Shown in pieces: positions 1 to 9,411 of a stretch of 64,000 nt of DNA (within the stretch, counting starts at the first letter, position 1; every line of letters starts with the position of its first letter). Under the pieces are notes generated by a model. The model was not told where the DNA came from, did no database searches, and saw nothing but the letters and a program-made list of their open reading frames with translations. Position numbers and translations under genes: made by a program. Source of the DNA: Filimonas effusa (lineage in GTDB: Bacteria; Bacteroidota; Bacteroidia; Chitinophagales; Chitinophagaceae); contig NZ_SDHZ01000003.1 of assembly GCF_004118675.1 (NCBI RefSeq), forward strand, positions 248,001 to 312,000, in the 5' to 3' direction.

Positions 1-407
1 GCATAATGCTTTACATACAAATAAAGCAACAGCCCTCCAAACAAGTAGGCCGATTGTGTGAACATCGACCTCCGTAAAAATACCCGGTTAGGATCATCTG
101 CTTTTGTAAGCACAAGGTCAGATGTTAAAGCAACGCCGGAAAAATAAACATAGGCCTGTGCAAGCACATTAATGCCTATAAAAACAGACGCTATGATCAG
201 GAACTCTTTCAGGAAACCATCGCGCCTACGAAAACTGAAATACAGGAACAACGGCAGGAAAAGCCAAACAGCTACCAAACACGGCACCGAAGCAGATGCG
301 GATGGGAATAGCACTAAAGAAGTAAAGGGCGCGATGAATAAGATCGCACCCATATAAATATTGATAACGCGTTGTAAAGCGGGATTATTGGCTCTGTTCA
401 ACAACAT
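1..407 (-). CDS. Multi-spanning membrane protein, probable polysaccharide polymerase/ligase (partial, runs off the left edge)
   Basis: Only the first 135 codons lie in the window. The frame opens with ATG at 407, inside the 3' end of the upstream glycosyltransferase (23-nt overlap), as expected for translational coupling. The visible protein has hydrophobic stretches at about residues 20-58, 67-92 and 117-135, separated by a short basic loop (FRRRDG) and a polar loop around residues 95-115. As the last gene seen in a leftward operon with a flippase and four glycosyltransferases, an O-antigen polymerase or ligase is the likeliest role, but no diagnostic motif is visible in this fragment. Another integral membrane protein of the polysaccharide pathway is possible. 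Confidence 0.6.
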   Translation of the reverse strand, partial: MLLNRANNPALQRVINIYMGAILFIAPFTSLVLFPSASASVPCLVAVWLFLPLFLYFSFRRRDGFLKEFLIIASVFIGINVLAQAYVYFSGVALTSDLVLTKADDPNRVFLRRSMFTQSAYLFGGLLLYLYVKHY

Positions 408-1566
408 CATAAGCAACAGGATGGGTTGTCAGTCTTTCAGGAAATACAAAATAACCAGGAATAACGCTCTGAACAAAACGTTGGATCTTTTTTATAAAAA
501 TATTCTCCGAAAACCGCTGAGCATGCTGCCTGATAAAGGCCGGATCAAAATAAAGATGCTCAAATTTATCGATGGCATGACTCACTGCCGCCATCGTTTG
601 CTCTTTAAAGAACAACGCTGTAGCCTGCGCAGTGCTTATATTCCATGGAATCATCGTATCCAGTACACCCCCCTTCCCATAAGCAATTACAGGCCTTCCG
701 GAAGCTGCCGCCTCAAGCGGTGTAATGCCGTAATCTTCATGCTGCGGAAATAAAAATGCTTTCGCTTCAGCATACAAACGGGCCAGCTCATCCGCACCCA
801 GTGAATTCAGGAAACTGATATTGGTATTAGCCCTCGCCTTCAGATCTTTTTCCATCGAACCTTTACCCACTATCACCAGCTTTTTATCGGGCATGGAATT
901 AAAGGCATCGATGACAAGATCCACCTTTTTATACGGCTCAAGTCTCGACACTACCAGGTAATAATCCTTTACCTGCTGCGCCAGGTAAAAGTTCTGCAGC
1001 TTAACAGAAGGATTTATGATCGTTACTTCCCTGCGTGGCTTATAAGCCTCCTCTATCGCTTCTTTCATGCCAATGGCATTGGTAAGATAGTAGTCGGAAC
1101 GGCGTGCCGCAAGCTTGTCGAACTGCTTCAGCATGGCTGCAACTAGCAAAAAAACATTACGAACCAGCCAGTTCTTTTTCATGATATTTTCATACGACCA
1201 CGGACGCCATGCCAGGCGGAAAGGTGTATGGCAATAAGTGATCACCGTAGTGCCCTTATCTACACGGATATATTTCGCACAATGAGTAGTTGAAATAAGT
1301 ACCACATCAAAACCTTCCAGTTTCATGGAACGCATGGCCAGCATGGCAAAAGGAAAGAACAAGGCTTTTACAAGCTTCTCGTTGTTACCGATCTTCTGAA
1401 ACCACGACGTGATCACGTTCGCCTTTTTGAATTCCGGGTAAGTGGTATCAGCATTATAACATAATGTATATATAGGTGCATCAGGATAGGCCTTGTGCAT
1501 GCTCAACACAACCTGCTCTGCTCCCCCCCGTCTAACGAGTTCATCATGTACAATAGCTACTTTCAT
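385..1566 (-). CDS. Glycosyltransferase family 4 (GT-B fold)
   Basis: A 393-residue cytoplasmic glycosyltransferase. The N-terminal Rossmann half starts with MKVAIVHDEL and a glycine-rich RRGGAEQ loop typical of GT4 enzymes. The C-terminal half holds the nucleotide-sugar site with the E-x7-E signature at about residues 277-285 (HEDYGITPLEAAASG). It transfers a sugar from a nucleotide donor to a growing lipid-linked glycan; donor and linkage cannot be read from sequence. It starts 40 nt after the stop of the preceding GT4 gene in the same leftward operon and overlaps the start of the membrane protein downstream. Length is normal for the family and nothing is broken. Confidence 0.88.
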   Translation of the reverse strand: MKVAIVHDELVRRGGAEQVVLSMHKAYPDAPIYTLCYNADTTYPEFKKANVITSWFQKIGNNEKLVKALFFPFAMLAMRSMKLEGFDVVLISTTHCAKYIRVDKGTTVITYCHTPFRLAWRPWSYENIMKKNWLVRNVFLLVAAMLKQFDKLAARRSDYYLTNAIGMKEAIEEAYKPRREVTIINPSVKLQNFYLAQQVKDYYLVVSRLEPYKKVDLVIDAFNSMPDKKLVIVGKGSMEKDLKARANTNISFLNSLGADELARLYAEAKAFLFPQHEDYGITPLEAAASGRPVIAYGKGGVLDTMIPWNISTAQATALFFKEQTMAAVSHAIDKFEHLYFDPAFIRQHAQRFSENIFIKKIQRFVQSVIPGYFVFPERLTTHPVAYDVVEQSQ

Positions 1567-1606
1567 GTGCGGCCTTTTTCACATGTAAGCAAATGCTATG
1601 CCGCAG

Positions 1607-2686
1607 TTAATCCCGAAACGCGCTAATGCAGTCCCCTAAGGCATTCGCCGATTTTTCCCAGCTATATCGCCGATGAATAAAGGAATACCCATCCTCCCCA
1701 TCGGGGCGGGATGTACCATCTCTTTCACGCATAAGGGTTATTAAAGCATCAGGTTTGAAAGGATCAAAATAAAATGCATGCGCGCCGGCAACTTCCCTGA
1801 AAATAGGGATATCCGACGCAAGTACCTCACAATGAGCAGATAAGCCTTCCGCTACCGGCAAACCGAATCCTTCGTAAAAAGAAGGTACAATTACAGCCCG
1901 GGCATAATTATAATATTGTGTTAATAAAGCATCAGGTACATGCCCGATAAAATGAATATTCGGGTGCTGATGATATAAATGAATATCCTTTAATAGTGCA
2001 TCATTAAAAGAAGCATAGCCCCCTCCCGCAACAACAAGATCTGTTTCCTTTAACTGCGCAGCTTCATAAGCCCTTAATAAGAAAAGAAGATTCTTCCGCG
2101 GATCAACAGACCCTACAAACAAAAAATACGGCCGCCTTACAGGAAGCGGCAACTCCTGTTCGGCTCCCTCCTGCCCTTGTCCCGAACGGAACCCCGCATT
2201 GGGTATCACCGAAACCCGCTCCGGGCGCAGTTTATAATAATCCATAAGCTCCGAACGCGAAAACTCGCTTACCGTAATAATATGTTTGCTCGACTTTATA
2301 ATAGCCGGAATAATAGCTTTATAATAAGTGCGGAAGGCGGTAGAAAAGAACTGCGGATAACGCAGGAAAGCGATATCATGAATGCAGGTGATCTTATTCC
2401 GGTACATGACAGGCGCCATATTACAGAGGTTAAGCAACAGCGGCCTCCCCTTACCCGAAAGGAACCATGGCAACTGCGCCTGCTCCCACCAAAGGCCGGC
2501 TTTCGAGCCCGTTGTCATTACAGGAATGGGCAATTGAAAATCATCACCGCTGCGCCGTTCTGCCGGCGACACTAAAGCAACATCCTTATCCAGTGCATAA
2601 TAATGCCGGAGTAATTCCGAGGCATAACGCTGTACACCACTCATCTTCTGCGATAAAAACTTTCCATTTACATAAACCCTGGCCAT
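1607..2686 (-). CDS. Glycosyltransferase family 4, mannosyltransferase-like
   Basis: A 359-residue GT4 enzyme. It opens with MARVYVNGKFLS and a SGVQRYASELL helix, a pattern seen in WbaZ/mannosyltransferase-type GT4 proteins. The donor-binding half shows FVGSVDPRKNL near residue 191 and the E-x7-E signature YEGFGLPVAEG at residues 271-281. The ATG overlaps the stop of the upstream GT4 gene by one base (TAATG), so translation is probably coupled. It should act on the cytoplasmic face during assembly of the lipid-linked repeat unit made by this locus. The exact sugar is unknown. Confidence 0.87.
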   Translation of the reverse strand: MARVYVNGKFLSQKMSGVQRYASELLRHYYALDKDVALVSPAERRSGDDFQLPIPVMTTGSKAGLWWEQAQLPWFLSGKGRPLLLNLCNMAPVMYRNKITCIHDIAFLRYPQFFSTAFRTYYKAIIPAIIKSSKHIITVSEFSRSELMDYYKLRPERVSVIPNAGFRSGQGQEGAEQELPLPVRRPYFLFVGSVDPRKNLLFLLRAYEAAQLKETDLVVAGGGYASFNDALLKDIHLYHQHPNIHFIGHVPDALLTQYYNYARAVIVPSFYEGFGLPVAEGLSAHCEVLASDIPIFREVAGAHAFYFDPFKPDALITLMRERDGTSRPDGEDGYSFIHRRYSWEKSANALGDCISAFRD

Positions 2687-3882
2687 TATCTTTCCTGCTT
2701 TTTTATATGATGTGAAAGCGGTGCTGCAATATGCAAAAACTGCTCTGTAACAACAGTAGCCGTATACTTACTTGTAAACTTACCACATGCCGCAGCTTTC
2801 TCAGCTAACACCTCCGGCTTGCGGAGAATAGTTTCCAATACCGCAGCCAGGCTATCCTCCTGCATTTGGAACTGCCACATACACTCAGGCTCATATAAGT
2901 CAATCAATCCCCCCTGAGCCGCTATACACAACGGTTTATTCCAGGCCATGGCTTCTATGGCCACCCTTCCAAAAGGCTCCCACCATGCCGATGGTATCAC
3001 CACAAGATCTACATTGCTATAAAAACTGCCAGCATCTGTTTTACCAAGAAATACAATTTCACCCCCAGGCTGGTATGCCTGCAGTAACATTTTCCGGTAT
3101 GCCTCGTCATAAGCGCCGGCAAGCACTAAAGTATAATTGGAAAGTTGAAGCTTATGCAATTCACTGAATAAGTAATCGATACCCTTTTCAGCAGTAAGCC
3201 TCCCTATAAACCCAATCCTGATATTATTGGGATCGGCTTGCTTTGCCGCCGCCGCCGCAGGTAGCGCTACTATGTTAGGCACGATATAACCAGGCTTATC
3301 AAGCCCTACTCCAAGCTCATGATGCTTGGTCATAATAAAATGGCTGATCCCTATATAAGCATCCGGAAGATCAGTGAATCCCTTCTTCACATGGAAACTG
3401 ACCTGGCAGGCAAAACAAAGCTGATCACAGTTGCAGCCCCCCTTGAACAAGGTTGTACGATGGCATAGAATATAATAATCCCGCATAGTATGTATAACAG
3501 GCAAATTCAAACGCCGTAATGCTTTCCACGTAAAAAGCGAAAACCCCTGGAGATTATTGGTATTTACAACATCAGGTTTAATGCGGCTTATAATATGCTT
3601 CAGCTGGTAGTAATAATGCGGGTTGCAGGTGTCTATAACATGCCATAACATGCGCTTCCACGAAGGCTTTTTGCCATCGCTCAGCAGCGAATAAATGTTC
3701 TTCGACCGAAGGTAAACAGCAACTACACCATTCACCCGTTTCACCTGCCGTTTGTTGCCAAGCGAAATAACATATACCCGGTGCCCCTTCTTTACCAATG
3801 CTTCACTTAACAGCTGCACAGAAACTTCTGCACCACCCATATGATGGGGCGTGTAAAGTGTATTGATAAAAAGTATGGTCAT
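2686..3882 (-). CDS. Glycosyltransferase family 4
   Basis: A 398-residue GT-B enzyme. The N-terminal domain has HHMGGAEVSVQLLSEAL; the C-terminal domain has IGFIGRLTAEKGIDYL and the E-x7-E motif WEPFGRVAIEAMAW at residues 301-314. A cysteine cluster (GCNCDQLCFAC, residues 149-159) sits before the interdomain hinge; similar clusters occur in a GT4 subset and may bind metal. It overlaps the GT2 gene upstream by four bases (ATGA) and the next GT4 gene by one base, so the glycosyltransferases form one tightly coupled unit. Donor and acceptor are unknown. Confidence 0.87.
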   Translation of the reverse strand: MTILFINTLYTPHHMGGAEVSVQLLSEALVKKGHRVYVISLGNKRQVKRVNGVVAVYLRSKNIYSLLSDGKKPSWKRMLWHVIDTCNPHYYYQLKHIISRIKPDVVNTNNLQGFSLFTWKALRRLNLPVIHTMRDYYILCHRTTLFKGGCNCDQLCFACQVSFHVKKGFTDLPDAYIGISHFIMTKHHELGVGLDKPGYIVPNIVALPAAAAAKQADPNNIRIGFIGRLTAEKGIDYLFSELHKLQLSNYTLVLAGAYDEAYRKMLLQAYQPGGEIVFLGKTDAGSFYSNVDLVVIPSAWWEPFGRVAIEAMAWNKPLCIAAQGGLIDLYEPECMWQFQMQEDSLAAVLETILRKPEVLAEKAAACGKFTSKYTATVVTEQFLHIAAPLSHHIKKQER

Positions 3883-4781
3883 AGTTTCTGGTTAGGGTAA
3901 ACAATCGGCGGATCAAAAAAAAGTCCTGCCCAAAAGCCTTTCAGGTAAACACTCAGCTTGTACCACCCATTGGCAGTGAACACACTCGCTAAAGCTACTT
4001 TGGTATAATGAAAAGTATCCATCAGAAGCTCAATTTTTTTCTTGTGCTTCCGGCTGATGTACAGGTTATTCCGGATATTATAGAAATGAAGCGCTATGCG
4101 CCCTTTGTCAACTTCTGTGATAATACTTGGAAAAGAAGGATTTACACGAAGATGAGTAACCTGGCTCTTCGCCGCCATATACCCCGGCGCCTGCTTCGAA
4201 AGCCTGCTCGTAAAATCAATATCATCACCCCATATAAAAAAATCCCTGATAGGCAACCCCGCCTGCTGAATATGACTGGCATTGATTAATACCGAAACAA
4301 AGGTGCTGTTACGCACCCGGATTAAACTATGCTCTGCATATTCCCCCCAGAGAGGATAATTGTATTTCGAGTGCGAATAATCGATATTAGGCGTGTTTAC
4401 AATAGTGCCGTCGGTACTTATCACCTTGCTGCACAGGAACGAGAAATCAGGCACAATAGCCGCCGCATCTACCAATTGCTCAAGCGCATGTTTGCCCGCA
4501 ATTACATCATCATCCATTACCCATATATAGTCATAGCCCTTCTCCACTGCATATTTGATCCCCGAATAAAAACCTCCGGCGCCACCCGTATTCTGCTGGT
4601 GTATCACCTCTAGGTCATCCTGCGTATCAAGCCAGCTTTGAGTGCTGTCAGTACTGCCATTGTTCACGACAAAGATCCGGGAATAAACAAACTCCTGTTC
4701 CCGTAAGGCTGCAATACACTGCTGCAACAGCGCTATCCTGTTGTAAGTGACTACTACTATGGCAATTTTTTTATCTGACAT
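3879..4781 (-). CDS. Glycosyltransferase family 2, GlfT/rhamnosyltransferase-like
   Basis: A 300-residue GT-A enzyme. It opens with IAIVVVTYNRIALLQQC, carries the metal-binding DDD at residues 90-92 (WVMDDDV), and a downstream FIWGDDIDFTSRL at 182-194 followed by a His (SQVTHLR), matching the WDD/H catalytic arrangement of galactofuranosyl- and rhamnosyltransferase-type GT2 proteins. A UDP-galactopyranose mutase lies 1.4 kb away, so a galactofuranosyltransferase is a reasonable but unproven reading. Its stop overlaps the next gene start in an ATGA quartet. It lies 45 nt downstream of the flippase gene. Confidence 0.85.
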   Translation of the reverse strand: MSDKKIAIVVVTYNRIALLQQCIAALREQEFVYSRIFVVNNGSTDSTQSWLDTQDDLEVIHQQNTGGAGGFYSGIKYAVEKGYDYIWVMDDDVIAGKHALEQLVDAAAIVPDFSFLCSKVISTDGTIVNTPNIDYSHSKYNYPLWGEYAEHSLIRVRNSTFVSVLINASHIQQAGLPIRDFFIWGDDIDFTSRLSKQAPGYMAAKSQVTHLRVNPSFPSIITEVDKGRIALHFYNIRNNLYISRKHKKKIELLMDTFHYTKVALASVFTANGWYKLSVYLKGFWAGLFFDPPIVYPNQKL

Positions 4782-4826
4782 AACATTGGTATCTGCTAAA
4801 TCGTATTGTTATAGCTGACTTGTTCG

Positions 4827-6131
4827 TCAGCGCTTGAATTGCTTCACCTTCTGCCACAGGTACTGCCACGAATAATAGCGACGGTCAATAAAAGATACCC
4901 CCGACCGGCGCAGAATGACAGCCATCAGCAACACAATGATCAATTCTGTCCCTATCCATGCAAGCGCCGTACCATAATACGACCAGGTGGGCGTAAGCAG
5001 CAGGTTCAGCATAATACAGGAAACAGAACCTACCCCCGTGATCCATAAAAAAGACTGGTCTTTTTTCATATTCAACATTACCTGCGTCCCCAGCAGGTTA
5101 CTGATACTCGTTAATAAAGGATTGATCGCCAGCAACTGAAGCAACGGTACCGCCGCCTTGAATTCGGCGCCGAACAAAATACCGATGGCAAGCGGAGCCG
5201 TGATAATCAGCCCCAGTGAAATACAAAATGCCAGCACATTCACGATAGGAAAGATCTTTTTTACTTCGGTAAGTCCGCTGGAGGTATCCTCCGCAAAGGC
5301 ACGCCCTACATGCGGAAACAACGTCTGGCTCAACGGCATAAGCGTCAGCGTTTGCACCACGCCTATGATACGCACCGCCGCGGTAAATATACCAACCTCC
5401 TTTTCAGGCTGTAAAAAACCCAGCAACACTATATTACTGGTAGTATACAGGTTTATCAGCAACGTTGAAATAAAAACTGCTTTATCAGTCCATAACACCT
5501 GCTTTACCTCCGCAAATGCCACGGCACGCAGCCTTATCTTAAACCTGCGCATGGCATAAAAGAACAATAACACTCCCGCCAGCACCTGCGAGGCAGTCGT
5601 AAACAACGCATACAGCCAATAGTCCGCCGGCTGTTGTATAAGCAGCACCATAGCTACCGAGAACAACAGCTTTGTAACCAGGTTGAAAATAGCCGCATGC
5701 TGCAGTTGTTCCATACCCTGAAATAACCAGTTGGGCATAAACACATTCGCAAAACACGCAGCAAAACATAATATCGTAACCAGTATATCTTTCTGCAACT
5801 TCGGCACGCAGAACAGCAGCAACGAGAAAATGATCACCGATATCCCGAACAATACACTCTTCACAACAAATACCTGCGAAAATATCTTGTCTACCAGTTC
5901 CTGGTTATCTCTGTCGCGGGCAATAAGCCGCGTAGCGGTGAAATCAAAGCCATAGTTGATGAGCAACACAAAATAAGTTGCCAGGGCCACAAGAAAATTC
6001 AAAGCACCGAATTTCTCGGTCCCTATTACCCTTACTATTAGGGGTAACGCAAGAAAAGGGATGAGGAAGTTTGCCGCCTGTATTACAGACAAAGCACCGA
6101 AATTCCTGGTTAATTTGCGGGTTGTAGACAT
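4827..6131 (-). CDS. Oligosaccharide flippase (Wzx/PST family)
   Basis: A 434-residue polytopic inner-membrane protein with about 12-14 hydrophobic segments across its whole length. The N-terminus (TRKLTRNFGALSVIQAANFL) and the following LPLIVRVIGTEKFGALNF region are typical of the polysaccharide-transport flippase family, which moves undecaprenyl-linked oligosaccharide units to the periplasmic face. It is the first gene of the leftward operon and its start faces that of glf across an 83-nt divergent gap. With the polymerase/ligase-like gene at the operon end, it suggests a Wzx/Wzy-type assembly route. Confidence 0.88.
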   Translation of the reverse strand: MSTTRKLTRNFGALSVIQAANFLIPFLALPLIVRVIGTEKFGALNFLVALATYFVLLINYGFDFTATRLIARDRDNQELVDKIFSQVFVVKSVLFGISVIIFSLLLFCVPKLQKDILVTILCFAACFANVFMPNWLFQGMEQLQHAAIFNLVTKLLFSVAMVLLIQQPADYWLYALFTTASQVLAGVLLFFYAMRRFKIRLRAVAFAEVKQVLWTDKAVFISTLLINLYTTSNIVLLGFLQPEKEVGIFTAAVRIIGVVQTLTLMPLSQTLFPHVGRAFAEDTSSGLTEVKKIFPIVNVLAFCISLGLIITAPLAIGILFGAEFKAAVPLLQLLAINPLLTSISNLLGTQVMLNMKKDQSFLWITGVGSVSCIMLNLLLTPTWSYYGTALAWIGTELIIVLLMAVILRRSGVSFIDRRYYSWQYLWQKVKQFKR

Positions 6132-6214
6132 AAACAGGACCTGCTTAGAGCAAAAACACTGCCAGTAGTTTAAACATTGGCATTATTTTTCCAGTATATC
6201 GATTCTCTTAATAT
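6132..6214. promoter_or_regulatory. Divergent intergenic region of the polysaccharide locus
   Basis: These 83 bases separate the divergent flippase and glf starts, so promoters for both operons should lie here. The stretch is AT-rich. I see no clean TTG-N19-TAnnTTTG promoter on either strand; a loose TATATCG box near 6196 is the best rightward match. Confidence 0.45.
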
Positions 6215-7327
6215 ATGAACTCCAATATGCCCGATTTTGATTACCTGGTAGTAGGCGCCGGATTGTACGGAGCGGTCTTCGCACACGAAGCCAGGAAAAA
6301 AGGAAAGAAATGCCTGGTCATCGACCGCAGAGCACATACAGGTGGCAATACCTGGTGTAAAGAAACGGACGGCATTAACGTGCACTATTATGGCGCTCAT
6401 ATCTTTCATACCAACGATAAAGATCTTTGGGATTATGTGAATTCTTTCGTTGAATTCAACCGTTACACCAATTCACCGCTGGCATTCTATAAAGGCGAAC
6501 TGTATAACCTTCCTTTTAACATGAATACCTTTCATCAACTCTGGGGCGTAAAAACTCCCGCCGAAGCCCAGGAAAGGATCAGGGAACAAATAGCCTCGCT
6601 CAATATCACTCATCCCGCTAATCTCGAAGAACAGGCGCTTTCACTCGTAGGCACCGACGTTTATGAAAAGCTGATCAAGGGATATACCGAAAAGCAATGG
6701 GGCCGCGATGCTAAAGATCTTCCGGCCTTTATCATCAAACGTCTCCCGGTACGGTTCACTTTCGATAACAATTACTTCAACGATAAATACCAGGGCATCC
6801 CCATCGGAGGCTATAATAAACTTACAGAAGCATTACTGGAAGGAACGGAAGTCCGGTTGAATACCGATTATTTCAAACACAGGCAGGAACTCAACCAGCT
6901 GGCCACCAATATTGTATTTACAGGCCAGCTCGATGAATTCTACGATTTCAGGTTTGGACACCTCGAATACCGCAGCCTGCGTTTTGAACATGATCATCTG
7001 CAACAACCCAATTTCCAGGGCAATGCCGTCGTTAACTATACCGAAAGAGAAATCCCGTTTACACGCATCATAGAACATAAACATTTTGAATTCGGGCAGC
7101 AGCCAACTACCGTTATCACCAAAGAGTATCCCGGCGAATGGCAACCCGGCGAAGAGCCTTATTATCCTATCAATGATGAAAAAAACATGCAGCTGCTCAA
7201 ACAATACCAGGAGCTGGCACATGCCGAAACCAACGTCATCTTCGGAGGAAGGCTTGCCGAATACCGCTACTACGATATGCACCAGGTGATCGCTGCCGCA
7301 TTAACAAAAACCAGAAAATTATTTTGA
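6215..7327 (+). CDS. glf: UDP-galactopyranose mutase
   Basis: A 370-residue flavoenzyme that converts UDP-galactopyranose to UDP-galactofuranose. The FAD-binding Rossmann motif VVGAGLYGAVFA is at residues 12-23, followed by an acidic strand end (LVIDRRAHTGGNTW) and the family signature YGAHIFHTND at 59-68. The region with RFTFDNNYFNDKYQGIPIGGY is the substrate-binding stretch of bacterial Glf. Length is normal. ATG at 6215 is used; MPDF at 6227 is an alternative. It heads the rightward operon and implies galactofuranose in the glycan. Confidence 0.95.
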   Translation: MNSNMPDFDYLVVGAGLYGAVFAHEARKKGKKCLVIDRRAHTGGNTWCKETDGINVHYYGAHIFHTNDKDLWDYVNSFVEFNRYTNSPLAFYKGELYNLPFNMNTFHQLWGVKTPAEAQERIREQIASLNITHPANLEEQALSLVGTDVYEKLIKGYTEKQWGRDAKDLPAFIIKRLPVRFTFDNNYFNDKYQGIPIGGYNKLTEALLEGTEVRLNTDYFKHRQELNQLATNIVFTGQLDEFYDFRFGHLEYRSLRFEHDHLQQPNFQGNAVVNYTEREIPFTRIIEHKHFEFGQQPTTVITKEYPGEWQPGEEPYYPINDEKNMQLLKQYQELAHAETNVIFGGRLAEYRYYDMHQVIAAALTKTRKLF

Positions 7328-7331
7328 TACT

Positions 7332-8351
7332 GTGTTGAATGAATCGAATATAAAGTCGCTCCCGGTATATCACGATACCATCATTTATGTGCCCTGCCCC
7401 GCAGCGCATGCCACAGGCGGCACAGAAATACTGCACCAGTTTGTACACCAGCTCAGGAAAAGAAATATAGACGCGCGTTTGTTTTACTACCGGTCTAAAA
7501 AAGGCACAAACCCCGTTCATCCTCGCTTCGCCGTATATGAACCGGTATATGCCACCGAAATCGAAAACAACGCAAAACACATCCTCGTAGTACCCGAAAC
7601 AAGAACAGAATACCTTTACCGGTATCCCGCCATCCGAAAAGTAATATGGTGGCTCAGCGTCGACTTCTTCTATGATACAGCCGATGTCGACAGGTGGTCT
7701 ACCCTGCTTAAAATGACCGGCATTACCAAACGGTTTAATCTTCAGAAGCCGGAGAAACTTCCCATCAACCTGCACCTGGTACAGTCACGTTATGCAGCGC
7801 TGCACCTGGAACGTCATGGCATCCATAACTATACAAGGTTATCCGATTACCTGAACGCCTCATTTTTTGCAAACAGGCTCGCAGATAAACCACGCGAAAA
7901 CCGCATCCTGTATAACCCGCTTAAAGGCTGGGAATTCACGAAACAGTTGATAGAACACGCGCCGGAACTCAACTGGGCGCCGCTTATTAACCTTACCCCA
8001 CAGGAGGTCGCTGCCCTTTGCCAGACTTCAAAAGTGTATATCGACTTCGGACAACACCCGGGAAAAGACAGGTTCCCACGGGAAGCCGCTATCTCAAGAT
8101 GCTGTATCATCACCGGGAAAAGAGGCGCCGCCGCAAACGACCAGGATATTCCTATTCCTGCCTCGTATAAGTTTAACGATGTCAAAGAAGATATTCCTGC
8201 TATACTGGAGCAGATCAGGTACTGTTTTAATAATTACGACAGCGCTACACGCGATTTCGACCACTATCGCGATAGCATCCGCCGCCAGGAAGCCGAATTC
8301 AATAACGACCTGGAACAAATATTTGTTCCCGCATCAGTGCCCGCCATATGA
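7332..8351 (+). CDS. Unassigned protein of the polysaccharide operon, possible GT-B glycosyltransferase
   Basis: A 339-residue soluble protein starting at GTG (7332), four bases after the glf stop; TTG at 7335 is an alternative. I do not recognise a named family. The N-terminus has IIYVPCPAAHATGGTEILHQ, resembling the glycine loop and first helix of GT-B enzymes. A later stretch, VYIDFGQHPGKDRFPREAA, sits where GT-B proteins bind the donor phosphates, with a Glu at a position comparable to the E-x7-E signature. Together with its place between glf and a GT2 gene, this suggests a glycosyltransferase. Function remains inferred from context. Confidence 0.7.
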   Translation: MLNESNIKSLPVYHDTIIYVPCPAAHATGGTEILHQFVHQLRKRNIDARLFYYRSKKGTNPVHPRFAVYEPVYATEIENNAKHILVVPETRTEYLYRYPAIRKVIWWLSVDFFYDTADVDRWSTLLKMTGITKRFNLQKPEKLPINLHLVQSRYAALHLERHGIHNYTRLSDYLNASFFANRLADKPRENRILYNPLKGWEFTKQLIEHAPELNWAPLINLTPQEVAALCQTSKVYIDFGQHPGKDRFPREAAISRCCIITGKRGAAANDQDIPIPASYKFNDVKEDIPAILEQIRYCFNNYDSATRDFDHYRDSIRRQEAEFNNDLEQIFVPASVPAI

Positions 8352-8396
8352 TCTGGAAAGGATTTTGCTATTTATTCATATCTGATGCTTTTATAA

Positions 8397-9407
8397 ATGA
8401 ACCCCGCAGCAGTTTATATCATAGTGCTGAACTATAACTCCTGGCGCGATACCATCGAATGCCTCGGGTCACTCATAGAACAGGATTACCCCGATTTTAA
8501 GATCGTTGTCGTAGACAACGGTTCGGTTAATGATTCTGTATTCCAGCTCGAAAGCTGGGCAAAGAACATCACAGAAAAAAAAGGCATCAATGTCAACAGG
8601 AGCTTATACCACCAGCACCAGTTTATTGAACAGGAAATATATGATAACAGCCTGATCCATTTTATTTGGAGCGACCAAAATAGCGGTTATGCCGCCGGTA
8701 ACAATATCGGCATCCGTTACAGCAACCTGCATTCAAAAGATCATTTCCTTTGGTTGCTCAACAACGATACTATCGTGTTTAAAGACACCCTGAGCATTCT
8801 CACCGGCTTTTTCCAGAATAATAAAGCAAAAAACGTAGGCCTGGTGGGCTGTTTACAGCTCTTTTACCACGATCCTACGCGTATTCAGTGCACTTACGGC
8901 AGGTATAACAAAAACACCGGCCTGCCGGAACAAATGGGCGAAAACGAGGCCCTCCTGCGCCCTGTGATCATTAATCAGGAAGATATCCATTACCTGTCAG
9001 GAGCCTGCTTGCTCACACGCAGCAATGTCCTCGAAAAAGTAGGTCTGCTTAGTGAAGATTATTTCCTCTTCTTCGAAGAACTGGACATCGCCTACAGGAT
9101 GAAAAGAGCAGGTTATTCGCTACTCTTTTGCAATGAAACGCATATCCTGCATAAACATGGCACCAGTATAGATGGCAAAAGCCAGAAAGGCTCCGAAGCC
9201 TCACCCCTGGGCAACTACCACCATTTCAGAAGTAAGTTCATCTTTGCACGCAAACACCATAAAAAAAGACTGCCGCTTTATCTTTTCGTTTCCGCACTGC
9301 AGATAGGCAACAGGCTGCTGAAAGGAAAATTTAAAAATGCAGCAGCAGCCATCAAAGGGGTAAAAGACGGCATCATAAAAAACGGACTAACAACAACACA
9401 ACAATAA
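8397..9407 (+). CDS. Glycosyltransferase family 2
   Basis: A 336-residue GT-A enzyme, last gene of the rightward polysaccharide operon. It shows VYIIVLNYNSWRDTIECLGSL at the start, VVVDNGSVNDSV near residues 38-49, an NND metal-binding triad in WLLNNDTIVF, and the downstream FFEELDIAYRMKRAGY acceptor/catalytic-base motif followed by HKHGTS. These are hallmarks of rhamnosyltransferase-like GT2 proteins. It starts 45 nt after the preceding stop and is followed by a strong hairpin terminator. Donor sugar is not readable. Confidence 0.87.
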   Translation: MNPAAVYIIVLNYNSWRDTIECLGSLIEQDYPDFKIVVVDNGSVNDSVFQLESWAKNITEKKGINVNRSLYHQHQFIEQEIYDNSLIHFIWSDQNSGYAAGNNIGIRYSNLHSKDHFLWLLNNDTIVFKDTLSILTGFFQNNKAKNVGLVGCLQLFYHDPTRIQCTYGRYNKNTGLPEQMGENEALLRPVIINQEDIHYLSGACLLTRSNVLEKVGLLSEDYFLFFEELDIAYRMKRAGYSLLFCNETHILHKHGTSIDGKSQKGSEASPLGNYHHFRSKFIFARKHHKKRLPLYLFVSALQIGNRLLKGKFKNAAAAIKGVKDGIIKNGLTTTQQ

Positions 9408-9411
9408 ATAC

